A DNA stretch of 64,000 nucleotides from Riptortus pedestris (lineage: Eukaryota > Arthropoda > Insecta > Hemiptera > Alydidae): NCBI GenBank assembly GCA_019009955.1, contig CM032228.1, positions 205,667,001-205,731,000 on the forward strand. The letters are read 5' to 3'. Made by a program: the position numbers and the translations under genes. The notes under the pieces were generated by a model, which saw only the letters and a program-made list of their open reading frames with translations, had not been told where the DNA came from and did no database searches. Numbering within the stretch: the stretch's first letter is position 1; the number at the start of each line of letters is the position of its first letter. This document shows, piece after piece, positions 36,832 to 47,366 of the stretch.

Positions 36832-37135
36832 TGGTGGAAACAGTTTTGTTTAAAAACAAATTGAAATATATAAAAATTTAGTTGTCGCATGATGCATAAT
36901 TGGTGAAAGATATATGTCCAGTGTGGAATTTGTAGATTAGGAGATTTTTAAGATTAGGAATTTTAAAAACTTATTAGGATGTAAATGATAATGCCATTAG
37001 GAGTCCATCTAAATCATTTTCATTATTTTGTGTCATTGATTATCCCATACTCATTTTATTATAAATTCTGTCATTTATTTAAGTACATTTCCAAACTTAT
37101 CAACGGGTGAATGTCAAAATATTGTGCAACAGTAA

Positions 37136-37190
37136 AAGCCTTGCCAAAAAAAATGAATTCCCGTGCGAAGCCGGGTATCTGAGCTAGTAT
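37136..37190 (-). repeat. R2 left-end fragment, inverted
   Basis: In reverse it reads ACTAGCTCAGATACCCGGCT, then TCGCACGGGAATTCATTTT and GGCAAGG: only the first 55 bases of R2. It faces the R2 copy at 37257 across a (TA)n tract, so two R2 left ends stand head to head. Confidence 0.65.
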
Positions 37191-37203
37191 ATAATATATA
37201 TAT

Positions 37204-37246
<43 letters not shown>

Positions 37247-37256
37247 TATATATATA

Positions 37257-38893
37257 CTAGCTCAGATACCCGGCCTTCGCTCGGAATTGATTTGAGGCTG
37301 GATGCTGATGGTATATATTTCTCGGCAAGGCTTTACTTTGCACAATATTTTGACATTCACCCGTTCCAGTGTTTAGGGTTAATACCCGTTGTTAGCATTT
37401 GCTAATAATAAAATTATTTTTTATGTAAGACTTCACTATCCGGGCCATATTGTCATATTTTCCCGTCTCCTGTGCATTATGCATAGATTTTGTATTATTA
37501 AGGAGAAAATATTGATATACATTTGAATTAATTTTTCAGGTGAGGTACCTGGTAGTTCATATTGAAAAGAAGTGTTTGAGCAAATTTGCTCTAAATAACA
37601 AAATAAACAACTTTTTTGTTATGTGCATATTGCCGAAACCCCAATAGGAAAATCATTATTATTAATTTTCAGGCCTCCCTTATAACCCCCCACTCCTGCC
37701 CGTCCCCTAGAAATGTTTAGTAGGCTTTATTATAAGGAAGGCGTTAGTGCTAATACACATAGCTAAGTGTTTTATTTAGTTCTGAGGGTTGAGTCTTTGT
37801 GCCAAATAAAAGTTGTTGCCTCCCAGTATAATTTTTAGCGTATAACGCCTTTATACTCAGTATACGAAAAAAAAAGTGAATATATAACAAAAGTTACTCT
37901 AAAATAACAAAATAAACAACTTTTGTTGTGTTCATATTTGCCGAAAAACCAATAGAAACGAAATATCGCTATTTTATTTTCAGGCTTCCCTTATAACACC
38001 CACTCCTGTCTTCCTCTGAGAATATTAATATTGCCTAAAGTCTAAGTTGGGCTAGTAGTAATATACGAGGGCGTATTGAAAAAGTAAGGTCTCCTATTTT
38101 TTTTTTTCATAGAAAATTTAATTTATTTACAAACTTGGTTACATCGTTTGGAAGGGTTGAATATTTTACCTATTTTTCTACATATTCGCCTTGACGATCA
38201 ATAACTTTTTGCATTCTTGTTTACCAGCGTTTTTAATGCCGGTGCCGTACCACTCTCCCGCCGCGTCAAGAAGCCAACTGACGACTGCTTCTTGAACTTG
38301 AAGGTGTTTCTTGGGAGCGGGAAACAAAGTGGTAGTAACTGGGGGCAAGGTCCGGGCTGTAAGGAGGGTGGTCGAATGATATCCCAGCCGAATCCATTTT
38401 GTGTAGGTGCGGTCCGTCGTTTGATGTGACACATGTGGACGCGCATTGTCATGAAGTTCAAGAAGCAGTCGTCAGTTGGCTTCGTGACGCGGCGGGAGAG
38501 TGGTACGGCACCGGGGGGGGGGGAGGGGCCATTAAAAAAAAAGCTGGTAAACAGAATGCAAAAAGTTATATTTTTTTATATTTATTGATCGTCAAGGCGA
38601 ATATGTAGAAAAATAGGTAAATATTCAACCCATTCCAACGATGTAACCAAAGTTGTAAATAAATTAAATTTTCTATGAACAAAAAAATAGGAGACCTTAC
38701 TTTTCAATACGCGCCTCGTACATACAAAGTTTCATAAAATTCGGTTCCGAAGCCGTTTATGCTTGAAAAGGTAACAAACAAACAAACAGACACCAAAGAA
38801 ACAAAATGCATTTATGGTGTCTATGACAATGTGAAACGAAAAGTTATCGTGAAATTTCGCGAAAAAAAAAAAATCAATGTACAGACAGAGGTT
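37257..38893 (+). mobile_element. R2 copy carrying a nested mariner
   Basis: Starts ACTAGCTCAGATACCCGG after (TA)n and ends GACAGAGGTTACAATTATAT before another (TA)n. The mariner fold-back at 38066-38718 splits the third monomer. Without it the R2 copy is about 985 bp. Many small indels. Confidence 0.7.
38066..38718 (-). mobile_element. Mariner-type fold-back transposon, TA target duplication
   Basis: Near-perfect terminal inverted repeats begin CGAGG-CGTATTGAAAAGTA at both ends and are flanked by TA. The uninterrupted target is seen in sister R2 copies, which read straight through AATATACATAC. The minus-strand frame 38453-38178 begins with HDNARPH, the box with the second catalytic Asp of mariner transposases, and ends ...LLIVKANM; the PPYSPDLAPS box with the third Asp is in another frame. 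The right arm (38454-38718) is an inverted copy of the left arm (38066-38299), so the 3' end of a mariner was duplicated head to head around a 154-bp loop. It is not autonomous. It lies nested in R2. Confidence 0.85.
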
Positions 38894-38895
38894 AC

Positions 38896-38930
<35 letters not shown>

Positions 38931-39219
38931 TATATATTATATATAATGTGTGTGTGTGTGTGTGTTTGTGTGTCTGTTTTACCGCTCATACTACCTCTCA
39001 ATTTTTGTCTTATCCTTACAAAATTCGATATATAATCGTTTCATACAAAAAGAAAGAATAAATTCGTTAACGGCTAAAATCGGATCGGTTATTATGCTCG
39101 GATCGAAAAATTGTAAGAACCAATCTTATTGCAAATGTAATGGTTCTATAAATATTGTTTTGTACATCACACTATCACTTTGTTTTTCACTTCTTGATTA
39201 TTAACTGAGATATTTGGAT

Positions 39220-39361
39220 TTTAGCAGATTTCCCTTTAGGGAAAATCAGTCTAATGAGGTCGTACTCATGACGCGATTTTCGAAAATTTCTTCAAATGGT
39301 CCAATCGATCCTACCCAGGAGATGACGAAAATGTGAGTCCGTTCAAAACTATATACTATAG

Positions 39362-39415
<54 letters not shown>

Positions 39416-40507
39416 ATATATAAATTTGTCTGTTAACACTCTAGCGGTCGCAATTTTGTTAATCGTCACCAAACTCGGTATTTAATCGTTTTTATGTAAA
39501 AAAGGAAGATCAAGTTCGTTAACGGCTGAAATCGGACCAGTAGGAGGGGGGGTTAGAGGGGGATTTTTTCAAAAATTCGAAATATCTCCGTTTATTATGC
39601 TATCGATCGAAAAATTGTATAGAACCAATCTTATTGCAAATGTAAAATTACTATAAATATTGTTTTGTACATATCGTAAGCCACTTTATTCTCTATCTTG
39701 AATTATTAACTCGAGATATTTGGCATTTTAGCAGTTCCCTGTAGGGACGAATCAGCTAATGAGGTCGTACACATGACGCATTCTTCCAATTTCTTCGAAG
39801 AGACCATCGATCCTACCCGAGAGCTGACCGAAAATGAGGTCCGTTTCAAAAACTATATATACTATAACCTCTATATATATATGTATATAGGTTATAAGTA
39901 GGTAGTATATATATATTATGTCATGTTTAACACTCTAGCGGTCGCAATTTTTGTATTTATCGTCACCAAACATCGGTACAATTTATAATCGTTTTATGTA
40001 AAAAGGAAGAGGCCAGTTACGTTAACGGCTGAAATCACATATAGGAGGGGGGGTTTTAGAGGGGGATTGTTTCAAAAATACGAAAAAATATTGTTATTAT
40101 GCATCGAATCGAAAAATTGTATAGAACCAATCTTATTGCAATTAAATTACTAAAAATGATTTGTTATTATGCATTTTATTCTCTATCTGAATAATTAACC
40201 GAGAGGATATTTGCATTTGTAATCTGGGTGGTGATCACCAGTAGGCTACGGACTTTCCTGACCGATAGGGTTTTAAGGTTGGGGGGTCTGGGGCTGCGTT
40301 TCTATAACTACTCGTTCGGCGAATAGGTTTTAGAGGGAGGTTAACTGTTGGGGTTAGAAACTGTTTTTGGGGGTTATTACGCCCTAAATCATGTTTTAGA
40401 GTTTTAGAGTTTCTTACTACTACATTGTTATTAGCAGATTTCTCTATTGTAAAACTTCACGTAGGAACATCTGCTTAGTTTTACGCAGTCTGCGTGACGG
40501 ACTTAAA
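39220..40507 (+). repeat. Two R1 copies in tandem
   Basis: First copy from 39220, cut off at about 39725. Second copy 39726-40507 with left end, interrupted TA tract, CTCTAGCGGTCGC and a right end ending GCGTGACGGACTT. Many single-base gains and losses. Confidence 0.6.
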
Positions 40508-41379
40508 TCCTGACCATATGTGAGGAGTGTTTAACGAAACAACGAAACAAATGTCGGCGTAGGGGGGGGGGGTGGGGGACTAAAATTACTTATAGTGTTT
40601 GCAATTCAGCTGCACGTTTAGCGATTATTACCTTGTATTGTACATTTAAAGACATTCAATCAAGGTATGTTTACCTGTATACCTGTATTATATGTATATA
40701 ATTAAACCTTAGCGTGGGAAATATTCTTAGTTTGGCTCAGTCCCTGCGAGACGGACTTTTGAATGTTGAAAGCATTTTAAAAAAAAGGGTGTGTTAAAAT
40801 ATTTAAATATGGGAATATGGTTTGAACGTCTAACCTGTCATTTGGCCAGAAGTTCAAAAACTGAAAATATGATGACTGGTTCTTATGGGAAGTTGAATTC
40901 CCTAACTACTTTGTTATTCACGTTTGTTACGATTTCCAAGCCGCGAGAAACATTAAAATATCATATTTTAAGACCGATTCTCCAGAAAGAATTATTTAAC
41001 CTATAAGTCATTATTAATATTTTACCATAAATGTGTTGGTACCCATTTAAGCTGATTGTGTTTTTCAGGACATTTGTCTTAAACTTATATATGGGAATGA
41101 TTAAACAGTCACTAAGTTCTAAATAATATTTCTTTCATTATGTGAAGGTCGATGATTGACGAGTGATATCCTAATATATCCTGCTTTAACTTTGACTATT
41201 GTTTAGTACGTGATTTCTCTAACTCGAATATTAAGGGAGTTATTTGTATTTTTAGCATCACTAAATTTCTGGAATTTTAGTTTTCTACTATTGTTTTATT
41301 CAAGTTTTTTTTTTTTGAAGAATATTTTTTAGACTTCAGCCTTTTGTTAGCCTTCACGTCAACTCATACGATATGCACT

Positions 41380-41451
41380 TATATAAGGTTGCTCAGTCTA
41401 TAAAACTTTATCAGTATCTAGAGGCAGGAGCTACCACCAGTCAGTTCAACC
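41380..41451 (+). promoter_or_regulatory. Core promoter and 5' UTR of the extra ACADM first exon
   Basis: Holds TATATAAG at 41380-41387 and TCAGT at 41411-41415, which puts an initiator A about 31 bases from TATAAG, the usual TATA-to-start spacing. A second TATA box, TATAAAA, is at 41399-41405 and another TCAGT at 41441. The first TATA box lies left of the shared block and is absent in front of copy B's exon, so the two promoters may differ in strength. The start site is inferred. Confidence 0.5.
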
Positions 41452-41469
41452 ATGTCTTCCCTGAAGAAG
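41452..41469 (+). CDS. ACADM: Extra ACADM first exon (MSSLKK), alternative first exon of copy B or orphan
   Basis: An 18-nt coding exon MSSLKK ending at a GTATGT donor in phase 0. It lies within a block almost identical to copy B's first exon and promoter (41385-41520 versus 45040-45175). Splicing to 49143 would give a copy-B protein that differs only by Thr to Ser at residue 2. No further ACADM exon lies between 41470 and 45040, so it either serves copy B as an alternative start or is a stray duplicate. Its donor is closer to consensus than copy B's GTTTGT. Confidence 0.6.
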
Positions 41470-41759
41470 GTATGTGCCTTGTATTTCATTGCTTCATTAT
41501 TTAAGACATACTCGAAGTACATCAGCCACTAAACATGCCAGGTCCAACTAACGTTTTAATCCGTGTTTACTTCGAGGGAAATAGAAAATGTGACATGAGA
41601 TCATAAGCTTACTATATTCCAGTGTGTGGGAAATCTGCTTAGTTTACGTAGCACTTGCTTGACGGAGTTTTAGAAATCCGGTCACTAGACATTTCATGCC
41701 CAGCTAACATTTTAATTTCTGTTTACATATGCCTCTTTCTACAAGAGAAATTTATGATA

Positions 41760-42560
41760 CCCTGCAAGCGTTGCTACGCCACCAACTAAAATACTACGAT
41801 GTGTATTATAAAAGTTACTGTAAATATCAAATTAAACATCTTTTGTCATGTACATGTTCGCAAAAAAAACAAAAAAACAATAGGAAACGAAATATGACCA
41901 TTTTCATTTCATGTCTCCCTAACACGCCCCACTCCTGTTCGTTCCTAAAATTGTTAATATAGCTTACAGCCCTTCTATAGTTTTTATACCTCATTTATAC
42001 TTCGTTATATGGAAAAAGTCCATGTATCAAAAGTTACTTTAAATAACAAACTAAACAACTTTTGTTATGTGCATAATTGCCGAAAAACCAATAGGAAACG
42101 AAATATCGCTATTTTTAATTTCAGACCTCCCCTACATCCCCCACTCCTGTTCGTACCTCGAAATTTTAATATAACTTTCACATACGGAGTTTCGTTTAAT
42201 TCGGTTGAGTCTTTTGTGCCATATAAAATTGTTGACACCCACTATTGTTTTTAGCGTATAGCTCATTTATACTTCAGTATACGACAAAACGGTATATTAC
42301 AAATGTTACTCTAAATAACAAACTAAACAACTTTTGTTATGTGCATAATTGCCGAAAAACCAATAGGAAACGAAATATCACTATTTTTAATTTCAGACCT
42401 CCCTACAACCCCCACTCCTGTTCGTCTCAGAGAATATTAATACAGCCAGAAACGTAATCTGTTTTAGTAGTAATATACATACCAAGTTTCATAATATTCG
42501 GTTCAGCCGTTTACAATTCTATAAAGGACATACAGACAAACATTCATTTTTATATATAAG
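41760..42560 (+). repeat. R2 monomers in tandem
   Basis: Three R2 monomers, with the shared block ACCAATAGGAAACGAAATAT or its variant near 41880, 42092 and 42363. Period about 210-275. The end has only a short version of the R2 tail (ATTCGGTTCAGCCGTTTACA). The small open frames here are by-products of the repeat. Confidence 0.6.
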
Positions 42561-42669
42561 AGATGGTGAGATCACCAGTATTTCATTCCAACACGTGGGA
42601 AATCTTGCAGGTGCTTAGTTAGTGCAGTGTCTGACTATTATAGCTATGGTTTAGGTACTCATTGTATAG

Positions 42670-43751
42670 GAAGACTAGCTAAGTTCCAAGGCATCACTCT
42701 CGAATTCATTTAAGGCTGAACGATAATATTTTTTTGGAAAGGTTTTACTTTGCACAATATATTTACATTTCCCCGTCCTAGCGTTTAGGCTAAATACTCG
42801 TCGCTGCTGTGATTTGCTAACGATAAAATTATTTGTTATATAAGGCTTCACTGGCATCAATATTTTTATGTTACCCGTCTTCCGCGCATGTAGTTATAAT
42901 AACGAAATGGACCATATAATTCATAACCATAGGAAGCATTCTGTCTTCCGAACCATGTATGAATAAAAGCTCCTTTCCCTTGATGCTGTCCAAAGCCCAA
43001 CGAAGGTAGCTGTTTTATCACACGTAATAATCGCTATTAAAAATACTCTTTTGTAAGTCTAGAAAATAAACTGTATATTAATAACGGTACATAGTGTGTT
43101 CAGAAAAGTATATAATATATTAACGGAGCAGAGTAAATAAATACCAGAAATAATTGAGCACACCTCCCCAGCTTTCATCCTTTTAAATTATTTATTTATG
43201 ATAATTAAAGAAATTCACATTCCTTATAATGACACTACTTTCCTAAAGTATAAGCATCAAGTATCATGTAAACATAGACCAATATGAGGTCGGCAGGGGA
43301 GCGAAGAACTGATAGGACAAAAGAAGTACCCCTACCTCCCTAAGCTCAGTGGAGCCAACCTACAACTCAAATAGGATACCAATCCTGTAATGCATTAAAT
43401 TATATTAGCAAATCTGATTACATTATCTTCATAATACTAAAAGTGTTCGTTCAAATAATTTTCACGTTTTAATTAAATGAAGTTTTAAATATACTTAAGG
43501 GCGAACTGGCGTTTCTCATGAATTAATGTTTGGGAGAAGAAAAGGGGGTAGGGGGCAGTATACTTGCAATCTGTTACTGGTGTTAAAAAAAATAACATAG
43601 ATTTGGATTAATTTACCCAGTTGAGACACCTGGTAGTTCATATTGGAAAGAATTGCTGACCAATATCAACATTTCTACGCAAATTGCTTGCTGCATACAC
43701 TGTTATATGAAAACAATGTATAAAACAAAAGTTACTATAAATAACAAAGTA

Positions 43752-43754
<3 letters not shown>
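42670..43754 (+). repeat. Degraded R2 copy
   Basis: Starts CTAGCTAAGTTCC..., keeps GGTTTTACTTTGCACAATAT, has lost most inner monomers, and ends near a long (TA)n tract at 43755-43828. Confidence 0.5.
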
Positions 43755-43825
<71 letters not shown>

Positions 43826-43828
43826 TAT
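43755..43828. repeat. (TA)n microsatellite, the longest in the window
   Basis: About 70 bases of TA. Similar tracts lie at about 294-333, 1315-1349, 1776-1810, 2443-2486, 7473-7522, 11129-11180, 17622-17670, 20851-20900, 33300-33342, 37191-37256, 38898-38945, 47305-47365 and 61230-61293. Nearly all belong to R1 or border R2. Confidence 0.85.
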
Positions 43829-44181
43829 ATAAGGATAAATAAGGCCTTTTTCATTGATCAACAGTTGTTAAGATATAGTAAGACCTTATTTTTTATCTAC
43901 CTGTACCTATCTGGTGCCCTTCACTTCCAATGTTTTAAAGTGACTTACTAGTGGTCTAGATTCCACTCCCCCCCCTTTACCCCCACCGCTGAAAACCCCC
44001 ATTCAAATGAAGGACGATCCCATTTAGGTTCTAACTGATAATATTTTACAACATAAAAGAGTCCAGTGTAGAATAATGTCCATTTATCTCAATCGATTTT
44101 GAAACTTTTTATGGTCCAACAAGAAGGTAGGAGCCAAAATTCACAGCAGAAACTTTACGTCTTGTAACAAAATGGTTTTTT

Positions 44182-44830
44182 TAGCAGATGTCCCTTAAGG
44201 GAAATCAGCAACAAAAGAGGTCGTACTCATAACGCGATTTTCGAAAAATGTCCATCGACCCTATCCAGGAGATGACGAAAATGAGGTTCGTTCAAAACTA
44301 TATAGCTAAATATGTTAACGCTCTCGAAGTCGCAAGTTTTGTTTAACCCTTACTAAAATCGATATTTAGTCGTTTTATGTAAAAAAAAGATCAAGTTCGT
44401 TATTGGCTGAAATCAAACCAGTGGGAGCGGGGGGGGGGGGGGTTTTAGAGGGATGAATCCCCCCGGCTGTAGAGGAATGAATTTCGAAAATTAAAAATAT
44501 CTCCGTTATTATGAGTCTTATAACAAAATTGTATACAACTAATTTTATTGCAAATGTATTGTTCTATAAACGTTGTTATGTATTTTTTTTTACTGTCTTG
44601 ATTATTAACCGAGATATTTGCATTTTTTAGTTTTCGGTATTCAGTAAACCCCCACTCCTACTCATGCCATGTAAACAATAAGCCGTTATATTATGATGCA
44701 CATTATTTGAAGCCTAAATACCGAATATCGTTCTCATTGAACTTTTAAGTTTTGAAGTAAATGCAAATTTTGAGGTGACGGATATGGGAAATCTGCTTAG
44801 CTAACGCAGCCCTTGCCTGACGGACTTTTT
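44182..44830 (+). repeat. R1 long-form copy
   Basis: Left end with CCCTTAAGGGAAATCAGC, almost no TA tract (ACTATATAGCTAAATATG), a poly-G run, and right end GCCTGACGGACTTTTT at 44815-44830. Confidence 0.6.
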
Positions 44831-45039
44831 AATTCCAGAAGAGATATCAAAATATGAATTAGAATCTTTTTAGAGGTAGCCATTCAAATATGTTAAGTGA
44901 TGATGTAATGGAAATGCCGTGGGAAATGAGGCAAATCTGACAGGACGTAAGAATATTTATAATGAAGGTATGAATGGTGTTTACGTAGACGTAAATATTC
45001 ATGGACTATCGCCGATCTAAATGAATATGAAATAAGCCC

Positions 45040-45106
45040 AAGGTTGCTCAGTCTATAAAACTTTATCAGTATCTAGAGGCAGGAGCTACTACCAGTCAGT
45101 TTAGCC
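45040..45106 (+). promoter_or_regulatory. Core promoter and 5' UTR of ACADM copy B
   Basis: TATAAAA at 45054-45060 stands 53 bases before the ATG, with TCAGT motifs at 45066 and 45096. From 45040 through the start codon the sequence matches 41385-41451 with only a few changes. Left of 45040 the match ends abruptly. The transcription start is probably 45080-45090 if set by the TATA box. Confidence 0.5.
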
Positions 45107-47301
45107 ATGACTTCCCTGAAGAAGGTTTGTGCCTTTTATTTCATTATTTATAATTGAGTCATACACATTTTTTTTTTCATGGGGCTATGACTCGGCCGTA
45201 TTTCGCAATGCTCTTTATCATCTGTTTCTAATTTGCTTTTATGTTAATTCATTTAGATTAAGAACGGTCAGAGTGTTCTACATCTATTTAGTTGTATGAA
45301 TTAATACAACATAGCAAACAAAACTTTATGGGCCTATCATGGGGGTATTTCAGTGGTAATACAATGGACTTTTAACCAGTGTTATATGGGGAAATCAGTG
45401 AAATAGCACCATTTAATTGCATTTAGGATCGTCTCTAATACATTTTTAACTTTTTAAATACAGGTAAAATGATTAAACGCCTTTCTTATGGGTTTTAGCA
45501 GATTTCCCTTAAGGGATATATGCTATTGTTGAGGTCGTACTCATGACGGAATTTTCGAATTTTTTCTTTAAATGTTAATCGATCCTACCTAGCAGATGAC
45601 GAAAATGAGGTCTATTCAAAACTATATATATATTTGTCTGTTACCGCTCTAGCGGTCGCAATTTTTTTTTTATCGTTACCAAACTCGATATTTACGTTTT
45701 ATGTAAAAAAGAAAGATCAAGTTCGTTAACGGCTGAAATCGGACCAGGGAGAGGGGGGCTTAGGGGAGAGAATTTTGAAAATTCGAAATATCTCCGTTAC
45801 TATAAATCGGATCGAAAAAGAGTATATATTAACTCTTATTGCAAATTAAATGTACTATAAATATTGTTATATACATTTACTCTCTATCGTGAATATTAAT
45901 CGAAATATTTCAATATATTAGTTTTCAGCCTTCAGGAAACCCCCACTTTTACTAGTGTTATGTAAACAATACTCTGTTATATAATAAACCATATTATTCG
46001 AAGCCTAAATACCAAATATTGTTTTCATTGAAGACTTTTACTTGTGAGATATATGCAAATACGTTCTGTTGACCCCCCCCCCCCGCCCCTCTTTTGTTTT
46101 GTGGATTAGTAAAATTTAAGTGATTGAGATAAAACTGATTCTGATTCATTACAAATTACACCACTAGCTTTAGTAAATTGTTTTTATTAAAATTAATAGG
46201 TTATATTCAGATATATTTCATTAATTGTTTGTCTTCCCGGTCTATCTATGCAGCGCTATCTAGCCTGTTTGTTTACAATTCAGCCACTTTCCGTTGTAAA
46301 TTTACTGAGCATTCACGGTAGTGTTACCTGTATAATTATCTATTGTAAACCTTCACGTGGGAAATCTGCTTAGTTTACGCAGCCTCTGCGTGAAGGCATT
46401 TTCGACAATTTCTGGATTGAGTGTCTCTCTGGACTCATTCGCGCAGGGGGCTGCGTAGACTAAGCAGATTTCCCTAGTTTGCACTATTGATCTCGCTATT
46501 TCTAAAATCCGATGAGTTGAAGTGGGGGGGGGGGGTTACTGTAGGCTGTCAAGAAAGTATGAATACCTTTTTTAATATTTGAGTTGAAAAAAAATATGCT
46601 TAGATCAACAATTGTAATGCATCAATAGTTTAACAAGATTGGTTCTATGACATATTTCGATACGGCTCATGATAACGGAAATGCTGTGAATTTTGGAATG
46701 ATGGTAACATTTGTGTGTTGAATCAAGCAATTATATATAATGTACCTATAGTATAGATCAAATAAACATTTTAAAGAACGTCAAATCTTAAATGATAACA
46801 TATTTGCATTTACCTCCAACAGTAAAAGTTCAACAAAAGTCCGCCACGCAGGGGCTGCGTTAACTAAGCAGATTTCCCACGTGCGTCACATATTTACATT
46901 TATCTCAAAAAGTAAATGTTCACTAAGAAATATATTTTCCATTTAGGCTTCAAATAATACTGCTTATTATTTATATGACATGAGTCGGAGTGAGGGTTTA
47001 CTGAAGGTGGAAAAATAATAAATGCACATATCTCGGTTAATAATGAAGATAGAGAACAAATGTATATAAAAATAATTGTAGTAAATTTAATTTGCAATAA
47101 GATTGATTCTATACAATGTTTCGATCCGACGTACAGTAACGGAGATATTTCGAATTTTCGAAAATCCTCCCCTCTAAACCCCCCCCCCCCACGGACCGAT
47201 TTTAGCCGTTAACGAACTTGATCTTTCTTTTTGTATAAAACGATTATATATCAAGTTTGGTAACGATAAGACAAAACTTGCGACCGCTAGAGCGGTAACA
47301 G

Positions 47302-47366
<65 letters not shown>

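Noticed and set aside
41729..42457. Three similar small open frames in a row (RKTNRKRNI...)
   Set aside because: They are the same frame of tandem R2 monomers, open by chance; frames are broken in other R2 copies.
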